Shown: in pieces, positions 8,635 to 15,360 of the stretch | Layout of the letters: the number at the start of each line of letters is the position of its first letter | Numbering within the stretch: the stretch's first letter is position 1 | NCBI RefSeq assembly: GCF_001562415.1 | Contig: NZ_LOEE01000009.1 | Coordinates: 1 to 34,233, forward strand | Origin: Thermotalea metallivorans | Lineage (GTDB): Bacteria > Bacillota > Clostridia > Peptostreptococcales > Thermotaleaceae | Direction: 5' to 3' | Length of the DNA stretch: 34,233 nucleotides | Notes under the pieces: model-generated | What the model saw: only the letters and a program-made list of their open reading frames with translations | Told to the model about the DNA's origin: nothing | Database searches by the model: none | Translations under genes and position numbers: made by a program

Positions 8635-8850
8635 GTGGTGTGCAAAGAGGGGTCAGAGATTTTGAGAGATGTTCAGGAGGATTTAACAGATTTGGTAAAA
8701 CAATTTATAAAATTTGCAGACGTTCTGTTGCATGAAGGCAGAATCACAAGGGAACAGTATGAAAATTTAACAAGAACAAAGATAGAATTTTTAAATCGAT
8801 CAAACGATAAAACCGCACAGGAAAAGCTATTAGAAATAATGACAAAGTGA
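8635..8850 (+). CDS. Small helical protein, paralogue of the protein at 30398
   Basis: 71 residues, GTG start after AGAGGTGG. It is charged and helical. Its centre (FIKFADVLLHEGRITREQY, then IEFLNR) matches the 46-residue protein encoded at 30398-30538 at roughly half of 32 aligned positions, sharing FI...D.LL..G.I..EQY...T..K.EFL. This recurrence supports it as a real gene. There is no signal peptide; function unknown. It precedes the MarR-type regulator by 87 bases with no terminator between. Confidence 0.72.
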   Translation: MVCKEGSEILRDVQEDLTDLVKQFIKFADVLLHEGRITREQYENLTRTKIEFLNRSNDKTAQEKLLEIMTK

Positions 8851-8937
8851 TGGTGGTTCTAATTTTTCTACAGATCTATGAAGAAGTTTTTCATAGGCAA
8901 TGGAAATATAAGCAGGATGTGATATAAAAGATGGCGG

Positions 8938-9450
8938 GTGTATGCAGTGGTTAAAAAAAATACCATTAAAATCCATAGGATGTTAAATGTAATGAAGGGT
9001 TTGTATAAATCTGTGGAAAAAGAATGGGAGGAGCATGCCCAAAAATATGGAGTGACTAGTGCCCAATTGCATGTGCTGTGGATACTTCATATGGAGGATG
9101 GCATCAAGTTGTCGGATTTGGCAGCAAGAGGATTGTGGAACCTTTCTACTACCCAAGATATTGTCAATCGGATGGCCCAGAGAGGTTTGGTCAAAAAAGA
9201 AAAAGACATGCAGGACGGAAGGGTTACAAGGGTATATCTTACAGAAGCCGGTAGAAATCTGAGAGAAGAGACCCAGAGAGATTGTGATGAAGGATATTCT
9301 TACAAGATACTGACAGCCATTGATAATCTGGAAGAGGAAGATAAAAAGAAATTACACGAACTGGTGGCGAAGGTTGCCGAACAGGTTTTAGACAAAGAAT
9401 ATATAGATTATGTGATCCATTCTTCCAACCGCCTGATTAGGGACAAATAG
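8938..9450 (+). CDS. MarR-family transcriptional regulator (Hpr/ScoC-like)
   Basis: 170 residues with a MarR winged helix-turn-helix: the recognition region is around LSDLAARGLWNLSTTQDIVNRM and the wing around DGRVTRVYLTEAG. The layout (N-terminal helix KSVEKEWEEH, late C-terminal helices) recalls the Hpr/ScoC branch of sporulation and protease regulators in Bacillus, but this is a resemblance only. The start is GTG 8938 with a weak AAAGATGGCGG upstream. The molybdopterin oxidoreductase begins 58 bases downstream in the same direction and may be its target. Confidence 0.87.
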   Translation: MYAVVKKNTIKIHRMLNVMKGLYKSVEKEWEEHAQKYGVTSAQLHVLWILHMEDGIKLSDLAARGLWNLSTTQDIVNRMAQRGLVKKEKDMQDGRVTRVYLTEAGRNLREETQRDCDEGYSYKILTAIDNLEEEDKKKLHELVAKVAEQVLDKEYIDYVIHSSNRLIRDK

Positions 9451-9508
9451 GAAAACTTCATGAGATCGGATAGGTTTTCTAGAATGAATACACAGGATGT
9501 GAGAAAAC

Positions 9509-11488
9509 ATGGATGAAAAAAGAGTCAGATTTTCCTGTCCTTTGGACTGCTTCGATGTATGTGCATTGATTGCTACGGTTCGTGAAGGAAAAATTATCAA
9601 AGTAGAAGGGGATAAATCTCATCCCCTGACGAAAGGTTATGTCTGTGAAAAGGGAAAGCAGCATCTCCATAGGCTATATCATCCCGAGCGGTTGAGGTAT
9701 CCTAAAAAAAGAGTAAAGGATAGATGGGTGGATATTTCTTGGGAAGAGGCTTTGGATGAAATCAGCCAGAAGCTGAAGAAAATCAAAAGGGATTACGGGA
9801 CAACGGCAGTGATGCATTGTTATGATTCGGGTTATGGAGGATTGAGCAAATCTGTAGATAAAATGTTTTTTCATTATTATGGCGGCGTTACTGTTCCTAG
9901 GGGGAGTTTGTGCTGGAGTGCCGGCATTGAAGCACAAAAATATGATTTCGGCGACAGTAAAGGACATGATCCAAAAGATCATGTGAATGCCAAGATGATC
10001 ATCCTATGGGGCAGAAATCCTTATAATACGAATCTTCACCTGATGGAATACCTAGCCCAGGCCAAAAAGCAGGGAAGCTATATTGTATTGATAGATCCTA
10101 TCCGAACGAAGACGGCTCAAATTGCATCGGAGCATATTGCTGTCAAGCCATCCACTGACGGGGCCTTGGCCTTGGGGATGGCTCATGTCATTATTGAAGA
10201 AGGTCTCATAGACCAATCTTTTATAGACAACCATGTAAAGGGCTATCAGGAATTCAAAAAGTATGTGGCCTCCTTTACACCAGAGAAGGTGGAGGGGATT
10301 ACGGGAATTGATCGGGAGACCATCAAAAATCTGGCAATTGCCTATGGGGCCAACAAACCGTCTTGCATTATTATAGGATACGGAATGCAAAGGTACAGCA
10401 ATGGAGGAAATAACGTACGCTGTATTGATGCCTTGGGAGCAATTACCGGAAATATAGGGATTGCTGGAGGAGGAATCAATTATGCCAATAAAGGCATCGC
10501 TGATTATATCAAAGGAGAACTAGAAAAAAGTCTAGGCTTTGTAAAAAATCAAAGAAGCTATAGCAGAACGAAACTGGGCGAATTTCTGGAGACGGCTCAA
10601 GATCCGCCAATCAAATGCATCTTTGTAACGAAGGCCAACCCGATTGTGCAGGTTCCCAATATTCATAGGACCATGGAAGCCTTCAAAAAAGTTGAATGGA
10701 AAGTTGTCATTGATATGTTTATGACGGATACGGCAAAGCTGGCAGATATAGTATTGCCCTGTACCAGTGTAATGGAAGAGGAGGATATCATGTATTCCTC
10801 CATGTTTACCTCCTATCTGAACTATTCTGATAGGGTTGTGAATCCTCCCGATGGAATCATGGGAGAATATGAATTCTTTAGGGCATTGGCAAAAAAAATG
10901 GATATGCAGGAGTACCCGGATATTGCTCAGACAGAATTTTTACGAAGGGCAATTCAGCCCCTCACCGATAAATTCGGCGTTACTCTTGACCAATTGAAAA
11001 AGACGTATTTTGCCATACCGGATCAAGAAATTCCTTGGAAAGATAGACAGTTTCATACGCCTTCCGGAAAATTTGAGCTATATTCTGAGGAGGCCTTGAA
11101 GGATGGCGTGAGCCCTATACCCGTATATCTTCCACCGCGAACAGGTGATCGGGAATATCCTTTAAGATTGATAACCCCCCATTGCAAAAAATCCTTGCAT
11201 TCTCAGCATTTTGCCTTTACTGATGAACTGCCTGTGGTATATATAAATGAAAAGACCTTTAAAGCCAATCACCTGAAAGGGGATCGTCCGGTAAGCATTG
11301 AATCGAAACAGGGCACATTAATGGCAAAGGTAAAAATTGATGAGGGGATAGGGGATGATCTCCTTATGATCTATGAAGGTTGGTGGCACAAAAGCGGATC
11401 TGTTAATTTTCTTACAGAGGATGCAATATCGGACATAGGAGAGCAGGCAGCCTTTTATGACTGTTTTTGCAGGATCATATCTATATAG
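9509..11488 (+). CDS. Molybdopterin-dependent oxidoreductase (YyaE/YoaE-like)
   Basis: 659-residue member of the DMSO reductase/formate dehydrogenase superfamily. Seen: an N-terminal [4Fe-4S] motif CPLDCFDVC with the fourth Cys at about 46 in GYVCEKGK; the pterin-binding core (WGRNPYNTN, IDPIRTKTA, GYGMQRYSNGG); and the C-terminal molydopterin-dinucleotide-binding domain from about residue 540 (LRLITPHCKKSLHSQ). Cys135 in RGSLCWSAG lies where the metal ligand sits in relatives, so cysteine ligation is plausible. It lacks a Tat signal and no ferredoxin-like, membrane-anchor or cofactor genes are adjacent, so it is probably a cytoplasmic single-subunit enzyme of unknown substrate. The start ATG 9509 follows GTGAGAAAAC, a modest site. 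Family call is secure; activity is not. Confidence 0.92.
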   Translation: MDEKRVRFSCPLDCFDVCALIATVREGKIIKVEGDKSHPLTKGYVCEKGKQHLHRLYHPERLRYPKKRVKDRWVDISWEEALDEISQKLKKIKRDYGTTAVMHCYDSGYGGLSKSVDKMFFHYYGGVTVPRGSLCWSAGIEAQKYDFGDSKGHDPKDHVNAKMIILWGRNPYNTNLHLMEYLAQAKKQGSYIVLIDPIRTKTAQIASEHIAVKPSTDGALALGMAHVIIEEGLIDQSFIDNHVKGYQEFKKYVASFTPEKVEGITGIDRETIKNLAIAYGANKPSCIIIGYGMQRYSNGGNNVRCIDALGAITGNIGIAGGGINYANKGIADYIKGELEKSLGFVKNQRSYSRTKLGEFLETAQDPPIKCIFVTKANPIVQVPNIHRTMEAFKKVEWKVVIDMFMTDTAKLADIVLPCTSVMEEEDIMYSSMFTSYLNYSDRVVNPPDGIMGEYEFFRALAKKMDMQEYPDIAQTEFLRRAIQPLTDKFGVTLDQLKKTYFAIPDQEIPWKDRQFHTPSGKFELYSEEALKDGVSPIPVYLPPRTGDREYPLRLITPHCKKSLHSQHFAFTDELPVVYINEKTFKANHLKGDRPVSIESKQGTLMAKVKIDEGIGDDLLMIYEGWWHKSGSVNFLTEDAISDIGEQAAFYDCFCRIISI

Positions 11489-11504
11489 GATATTGTATAA
11501 AAGT

Positions 11505-11535
11505 AGAGCTGTATTTTATTGCAGCTCTATTTTTA
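11505..11535 (+). terminator. Terminator after the molybdopterin oxidoreductase
   Basis: Perfect 7-pair stem AGAGCTG / CAGCTCT with a 10-base A+T loop and the tail ATTTTTATT, 16 bases after the stop. Confidence 0.85.
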
Positions 11536-11551
11536 TTCAGGGAAATCGTGA

Positions 11552-11656
11552 ATAGCTGATAGTCCTTAGTTACTAGCTGTTAGTTACCAGTTATCGGCTA
11601 TTGCCTAGCGGCTATTAGCGGCTGGCAGCTCTGGTGACTGGCAACTGTCGGCTGTT
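11552..11656. repeat. Degenerate short-unit repeat (AGCTGTTAG/CGGCTATTAG type)
   Basis: About 100 bases built of variants of a roughly 7-10-base unit: TAGCTGAT, TAGCTGTTAG, CGGCTATTG, CGGCTATTAG, CGGCTGG, ACTGTCGGCTG. Base composition differs sharply from the flanking A+T-rich DNA. It has no coding potential. Similar degenerate tracts occur between genes in other bacteria; I cannot assign a family. Confidence 0.6.
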
Positions 11657-11743
11657 TAAGAAAAATATAATCTTTGCATAAATTTAATTCTAAGGCTGTA
11701 AACCTATAGCATATATACCATGGGATAGAAAGAATATTAAAAT

Positions 11744-11758
11744 CATTATCAATTGAAA
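11744..11758. promoter_or_regulatory. Operator-like site 1 (CATTATCAATTGAAA)
   Basis: This 15-mer is the exact reverse complement of 11845-11859. It contains the palindromic core TCAATTGA and an ATTATC half-site like those in Fur-type boxes. It lies about 60 bases upstream of the putative -35 of the CDF gene. Confidence 0.5.
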
Positions 11759-11804
11759 ATACATAATAAAAAGATCAAAAATTAAATACATTGATAAATA
11801 AGGG

Positions 11805-11832
11805 TTGCAAAAGTAAAAAAATATAATATAAT
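11805..11832 (+). promoter_or_regulatory. Putative sigma-A promoter of the CDF gene
   Basis: TTGCAA at 11805-11810 and TATAAT at 11827-11832 with a 16-base spacer. The second operator-like site begins 13 bases after the -10, near the expected transcription start. Confidence 0.5.
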
Positions 11833-11844
11833 ATACTATATCTA

Positions 11845-11859
11845 TTTCAATTGATAATG
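11845..11859. promoter_or_regulatory. Operator-like site 2 (TTTCAATTGATAATG)
   Basis: Exact inverted copy of site 1, placed over the likely transcription start and just before the ribosome site of the cation exporter. This is the classic place for a repressor that releases DNA when metal is in excess. Confidence 0.5.
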
Positions 11860-11876
11860 GAAGAGAGGGATAGGAG

Positions 11877-12800
11877 ATGGAGTCCAACAACCAGGAAAGG
11901 TTCAAAGTAGGGAACAGGGTCATTTTATTCACGATTATACTGAATGTAATGCTAACCCTTTTGAAAATCGGCGTAGGTTTATTCGGCAACAGTGCAGCGA
12001 TTATCGCAGATGGCCTTCATTCTGCTTCAGATATGATCACATCCGTTGGAGTAATTGTCGGCATGTTTCTGGCATCAAAACCTGAGGATGATTGTCATCA
12101 ATACGGCCATGAGAAGGCTGAATCCATAGCAGGGTTCCTACTGGCGATTATTCTTACTCTTACAGGCTTGAAAATTGGATTTGGGTCTATCGAAATGCTG
12201 TTCCATAATCGTTATGAAACACCCCATATCTTTGCGGCATGGGTTGCATTTTTTTCTATCATTATTAAGGAATATCAATTTCGAATTACCATGAAGGCGG
12301 CAAAGGAATTGAATAGTAATGCCATGATGGGGGATGCTTGGCATCACCGGTCTGATGCCCTATCATCCATTGCCGCCCTAGGAGGAATTTTGGGTGCCAG
12401 GTTAGGGTTCGGATTTTTGGATCCTTTGGCCGGTACCGTTGTTTCATTGATTGTTGTGAAGATTGGTCTGACCCTTTTAAAAGCAGGAATTGACGAATTA
12501 ATGGATGGAGCCATCGATGAAGAGCAAATGGAAGAGATCCAAAAGGAAATCCGTTCCATGGATGGTGTGATTGCCGTTAATGAGATGAAGGGAAGAAAAC
12601 ATGGATCCAAAGCCTATGTAGATGTAAAAATATGTGTAGATCCTTTAATCTCCGTGTATGCAGGGCATACGATTGGTGAACAGATTGAACATTTGGTAAA
12701 GGCCAAATTAACCAATGTGAAGGATGTTATTGTGCATTTGGATCCGTGTGGAGAAAATTTGAGAGATGGAAAGTGCAAGATTCATTGTAATAAAGGATAG
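11877..12800 (+). CDS. Cation diffusion facilitator (CDF) family metal exporter
   Basis: 307-residue membrane antiporter that expels divalent metal (Zn, Fe, Mn or Co) in exchange for protons. Seen: five to six transmembrane helices; metal site residues in TM2 (ADGLHSASD, Asp45/His48/Asp52) and TM5 (DAWHHRSDALSS, His156/His157/Asp160); a C-terminal cytoplasmic dimerisation domain from about residue 210 ending with His/Cys-rich segments (VHLDPCG, CKIHCNKG). The DGxHSxxD / HHRSD pattern is common in the FieF/Mn-Fe branch, but metal choice cannot be fixed. ATG 11877 follows AGAGAGGGATAGGAG. Regulation: promoter framed by two exact inverted 15-mers, suggesting a metal-responsive repressor. Confidence 0.93.
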   Translation: MESNNQERFKVGNRVILFTIILNVMLTLLKIGVGLFGNSAAIIADGLHSASDMITSVGVIVGMFLASKPEDDCHQYGHEKAESIAGFLLAIILTLTGLKIGFGSIEMLFHNRYETPHIFAAWVAFFSIIIKEYQFRITMKAAKELNSNAMMGDAWHHRSDALSSIAALGGILGARLGFGFLDPLAGTVVSLIVVKIGLTLLKAGIDELMDGAIDEEQMEEIQKEIRSMDGVIAVNEMKGRKHGSKAYVDVKICVDPLISVYAGHTIGEQIEHLVKAKLTNVKDVIVHLDPCGENLRDGKCKIHCNKG

Positions 12801-12830
12801 TTGATTTTATGGAAGGGCCTATTATATAAT
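12801..12830 (+). promoter_or_regulatory. Putative promoter of tcdA
   Basis: TTGATT and TATAAT separated by 18 bases, directly after the CDF stop codon and about 60 bases before the tcdA start. Confidence 0.5.
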
Positions 12831-12891
12831 TTTGGGAGTAAGATGTTCATAGAAATGAAAGGAGATAATCGTTGCACAGAGGAGGAAGAAA

Positions 12892-13644
12892 ATGGGGTTG
12901 CATGCATTTTCACGGAGTGAATTGATTATTGGCACAGAGAATTTAGAAAAACTAAAAAATAGCAAGATTGCCGTTTTCGGTATCGGAGGTGTTGGTACCT
13001 TTGCAGTGGAAGGTCTTGCAAGAACAGGTGTAGGAAATTTTGTTCTGGTAGATGATGATGACATATGTCTTACCAATATTAACCGGCAAATTCATGCTTT
13101 AAGAAGTACTGTGGGCAAGCCCAAGGTGGAGGTTATGAAGGCAAGGATTTTAGACATTAATCCTGAGGCGAAAGTGGAAGTTTATAAAATGTTGTATACT
13201 GCTGAAACAGCCGATCAGCTTTTGTCAGATGATTATGATTATGTAATTGATGCCATTGATATGGTGACGGCCAAATTGGATTTGGTGGAAAGATGCTATA
13301 AAAGAGGAATTAAGATTATCAGCAGCATGGGGGCAGGCAATAAATTAGATCCCACAAAATTTCAAGTAACAGACATCTATAACACTTCCATATGCCCTCT
13401 GGCAAAGGTCATGAGGAAAGAATTGAGAAAAAGGGGTGTAGAACGCCTGAAGGTTGTGTATTCTCAGGAAGAACCCATTGCGCCCAAAGAAATCAGCGCA
13501 GACTGCAAGACGAACTGCATTTGCCCTAATAAGGACAGGACTTGCACGGTAAGACATCAAATACCGGGAAGTATTGGCTTCGTGCCTTCTGTGGCAGGCT
13601 TAATTATTGCTTCTGTGGTTGTTCGCGATTTGATCGGCATGTAA
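12892..13644 (+). CDS. tcdA: tRNA threonylcarbamoyladenosine dehydratase (TcdA/CsdL)
   Basis: 250-residue E1-like (ThiF/MoeB) enzyme that uses ATP to cyclise the t6A37 modification of ANN-decoding tRNAs to ct6A. Seen: nucleotide-binding GIGGVG (residues 30-35), the catalytic-region VDDDDICLTNINRQI, the DAIDMVTAKLDL segment and SSMGAGNKLDP, followed by the TcdA-specific tail with FVPSVAGLIIAS. Length matches TcdA. A Cys cluster (CKTNCICPNKDRTC) near residues 204-217 may be a metal site. ATG 12892 is preceded by GAGGAGGAAGAA. A terminator follows. Confidence 0.93.
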   Translation: MGLHAFSRSELIIGTENLEKLKNSKIAVFGIGGVGTFAVEGLARTGVGNFVLVDDDDICLTNINRQIHALRSTVGKPKVEVMKARILDINPEAKVEVYKMLYTAETADQLLSDDYDYVIDAIDMVTAKLDLVERCYKRGIKIISSMGAGNKLDPTKFQVTDIYNTSICPLAKVMRKELRKRGVERLKVVYSQEEPIAPKEISADCKTNCICPNKDRTCTVRHQIPGSIGFVPSVAGLIIASVVVRDLIGM

Positions 13645-13650
13645 ATTTCT

Positions 13651-13684
13651 AAAATCTTAACTCTCTAGGGGTTAAGATTTTTTT
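13651..13684 (+). terminator. Terminator after tcdA
   Basis: Stem AAATCTTAAC / GTTAAGATTT with a 9-base loop and a run of T after it. Confidence 0.9.
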
Positions 13685-13793
13685 GTACCCCAAAGAAAAA
13701 TCTTTTCCCGTATCCCTATAGACGGAGATTGACATAAGCGACGCAAAAAATTTAAAAAAGTTTCAGGTAATTTTATCCAATTGGCAAAAAAAC

Positions 13794-13823
13794 TTGATTT
13801 ATGTTAACCAAAAATGATATAGT
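13794..13823 (+). promoter_or_regulatory. Putative promoter of the peptidoglycan-binding protein gene
   Basis: TTGATT (13794-13799) and TATAGT (13818-13823), 18-base spacer, 82 bases before the start codon. The leader between them and the gene is A+T-rich with no clear fold. Confidence 0.45.
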
Positions 13824-13904
13824 AACACGTAGGTATTAGGTACTAACAAATTATTTTTCGAGTAGGTTGTGGGTATGCTATTCGAGAATAAGGAGGAAAG
13901 ACTA

Positions 13905-14720
13905 ATGAAAAATGCTTTGAGGGTTTTGGTTTTACTGGTTTTGATTCTTGGTTTTGGTTCCAGCGTGTGGGCTGCGGAAGGGGTTTATTTTTCAAAGCAG
14001 GTTTACAAACTGGGCATGAACCACCGGGATGTTCAGGTCATTCAGGAAGCATTAAAAAAGGACGGCGTATTTAAAAACAGCAGAATGACTACATATTTTG
14101 GTCCTATCACACAAAGGGCCGTAAAAGATTTTCAAAAGAAATATGGATTGAAGGCTGATGGAGTTGTTGGCAAAGCTACAATAGCCAAAATGGAGTTTCT
14201 AGGCCTCTTCGAGAATCGTGCAGAGGCAATCAGCAGGGGTTCCAGGAGAGTAAGGGGTGAGTACCTCGACTGGTGGAGCCAAGTTTCTAAAATGATTCAG
14301 AGAAATGATGTGCTAAAAATTGAAGATGTGGAGACAGGAAAAACTTTCCGAGTCATGGTAACCGCAGGAACAAACCATGCCGATGTGGAGCCACTGACGA
14401 AGGAAGATACGTCCGTGATTAAGGATATTTGGGGAGGCTTTCGCTGGGATAGAAGGCCTGTGCTTGTCTATGCAGGGGACCGGGTGATCGCAGGGTCTAT
14501 GACGGCAATGCCCCATGCAGGTGTGGATGGATTGCCGGGAGGGCAGACTGTATCCAACAGAAGCGGTGGATATGGTAGAGGTTATAACTTTGATTTTGTA
14601 AAGGATAATGGCATGGATGGTCATATCGATTTGCATTTTAAAAACAGTTTAAGGCATAAGGATGATAAGCAAGATCCAAAGCACCAACAGGCTGTTCAAA
14701 AAGCGGCAGGCATTCGATGA
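13905..14720 (+). CDS. Exported peptidoglycan-binding domain protein
   Basis: 271 residues. Seen: signal peptide (residues 1-24, hydrophobic LVLLVLILGFG, likely cut after VWA), a PG_binding_1 domain (about 25-95: RDVQVIQEALKKDGVF, FGPITQRAVKDFQKKYGLKADGVVG), and a C-terminal domain of about 150 residues with conserved-looking His/Asp segments (AGTNHADVEPL, DGHIDLHFKNS). The latter may bind metal or cell-wall ligands; no hydrolase family could be named. The start is ATG 13905 after AAGGAGG; the open frame reaches back to 13869 without a site. A terminator ends it, so it is monocistronic. Likely cell wall or spore-cortex associated. Confidence 0.85.
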   Translation: MKNALRVLVLLVLILGFGSSVWAAEGVYFSKQVYKLGMNHRDVQVIQEALKKDGVFKNSRMTTYFGPITQRAVKDFQKKYGLKADGVVGKATIAKMEFLGLFENRAEAISRGSRRVRGEYLDWWSQVSKMIQRNDVLKIEDVETGKTFRVMVTAGTNHADVEPLTKEDTSVIKDIWGGFRWDRRPVLVYAGDRVIAGSMTAMPHAGVDGLPGGQTVSNRSGGYGRGYNFDFVKDNGMDGHIDLHFKNSLRHKDDKQDPKHQQAVQKAAGIR

Positions 14721-14730
14721 TGAATGAAGG

Positions 14731-14760
14731 GATCCGAGAAATCGGATCTTTTGCTATTTT
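14731..14760 (+). terminator. Terminator after the peptidoglycan-binding protein
   Basis: Perfect stem GATCCGA / TCGGATC with GAAA tetraloop, then TTTTGCTATTTTT. Confidence 0.88.
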
Positions 14761-15109
14761 TATATAAAATTTTTGCAGACAAACAAGGTTTTGTTGCGTA
14801 TAATGTATACAGATGGCGGTTTATCATGAAATTTGTAACATAAATTTCATTGATTGATGTTTGTCTATTGTGATATATATAACGTAGGGGCAGGAGGCAG
14901 AATGGAGCACATAGAAATTTTTATCATGCATAGGAAGGGATGAACATTGGGAGATTGCCAGGTTTTTTACTGTTTTCGTCATGGGTTGCAATGAAAACTT
15001 TTTTAAAAATTTTATGGGAGATTCTTTGATTGCTGTGAATAGGGGGATAAATTTTTGTCAATAATACAAAGGGCATGCTAGGATATAATTTGTAAAAAGG
15101 AGAAAGGTT
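14761..15109. other. Long intergenic region upstream of the 33-residue peptide gene
   Basis: About 350 bases. Contains TATAAT-like elements at 14799-14804 and 15084-15089 without convincing -35 partners, and a perfect 9-base inverted repeat ATGAAATTT / AAATTTCAT (14826-14834, 14842-14850) with a 7-base gap. A GGAGG at about 14894 precedes only a 13-codon frame. No larger gene is visible on either strand. Confidence 0.5.
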
Positions 15110-15211
15110 ATGAATAAGGTAAAGACGTTAATCGTTGGATTTATGTTTTTTGTATTAATTTCCGGTTTTACTGTAGGAATTACAAACATTAGCAAGATTC
15201 TTGCACAGTAG
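15110..15211 (+). CDS. 33-residue single-helix membrane peptide
   Basis: Short gene with good signals: AAAAAGGAGAAAGG ribosome site 5-9 bases before ATG 15110, TATAAT at 15084, and its own terminator right after the stop. The product begins MNKVK, has one hydrophobic segment (LIVGFMFFVLISGFTVGI) and ends in ISKILAQ. It could be a membrane-inserted regulatory peptide, a small toxin-like peptide, or a cleaved signal-like peptide. No family recognised. Confidence rests on expression signals rather than homology. Confidence 0.6.
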   Translation: MNKVKTLIVGFMFFVLISGFTVGITNISKILAQ

Positions 15212-15241
15212 AAATAATGGCGTCATGCCATTATTTTTCTT
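15212..15241 (+). terminator. Terminator of the 33-residue peptide gene
   Basis: Stem AATAATGGC / GCCATTATT, loop GTCAT, tail TTTCTT; starts right after the stop codon. Confidence 0.88.
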
Positions 15242-15316
15242 ATGACAAACAATATATTCCCATGGGGAAGAATTTCTTTTAGAATATGGATGATGCGTTT
15301 AAACCATGATATTTGT

Positions 15317-15325
15317 TGGTATAAT
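15317..15325 (+). promoter_or_regulatory. Extended -10 promoter element of the flavodiiron gene
   Basis: TGGTATAAT, a TGnTATAAT extended -10, about 36 bases before the start codon. No good -35 is seen, as expected for extended -10 promoters. Confidence 0.5.
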
Positions 15326-15360
15326 GAAAGAGAGAAATTTTTATAAAGGAGTTGATTGTT

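Larger units (their letters stand above)
11489..11876. other. Intergenic region before the CDF exporter
   Basis: 388 bases without a gene. In order: the terminator above, a G+C-richer low-complexity repeat (11552-11656), then very A+T-rich DNA carrying two operator-like copies of one 15-base motif and the exporter promoter. A minus-strand open frame across 11690-11989 is hydrophobic low-complexity translation of this A+T-rich DNA and not a gene. Confidence 0.7.

Noticed and set aside
11690-11989. Minus-strand 99-residue hydrophobic frame over the CDF promoter
   Set aside because: Low-complexity translation of A+T-rich promoter DNA; overlaps the CDF start and has no ribosome site.
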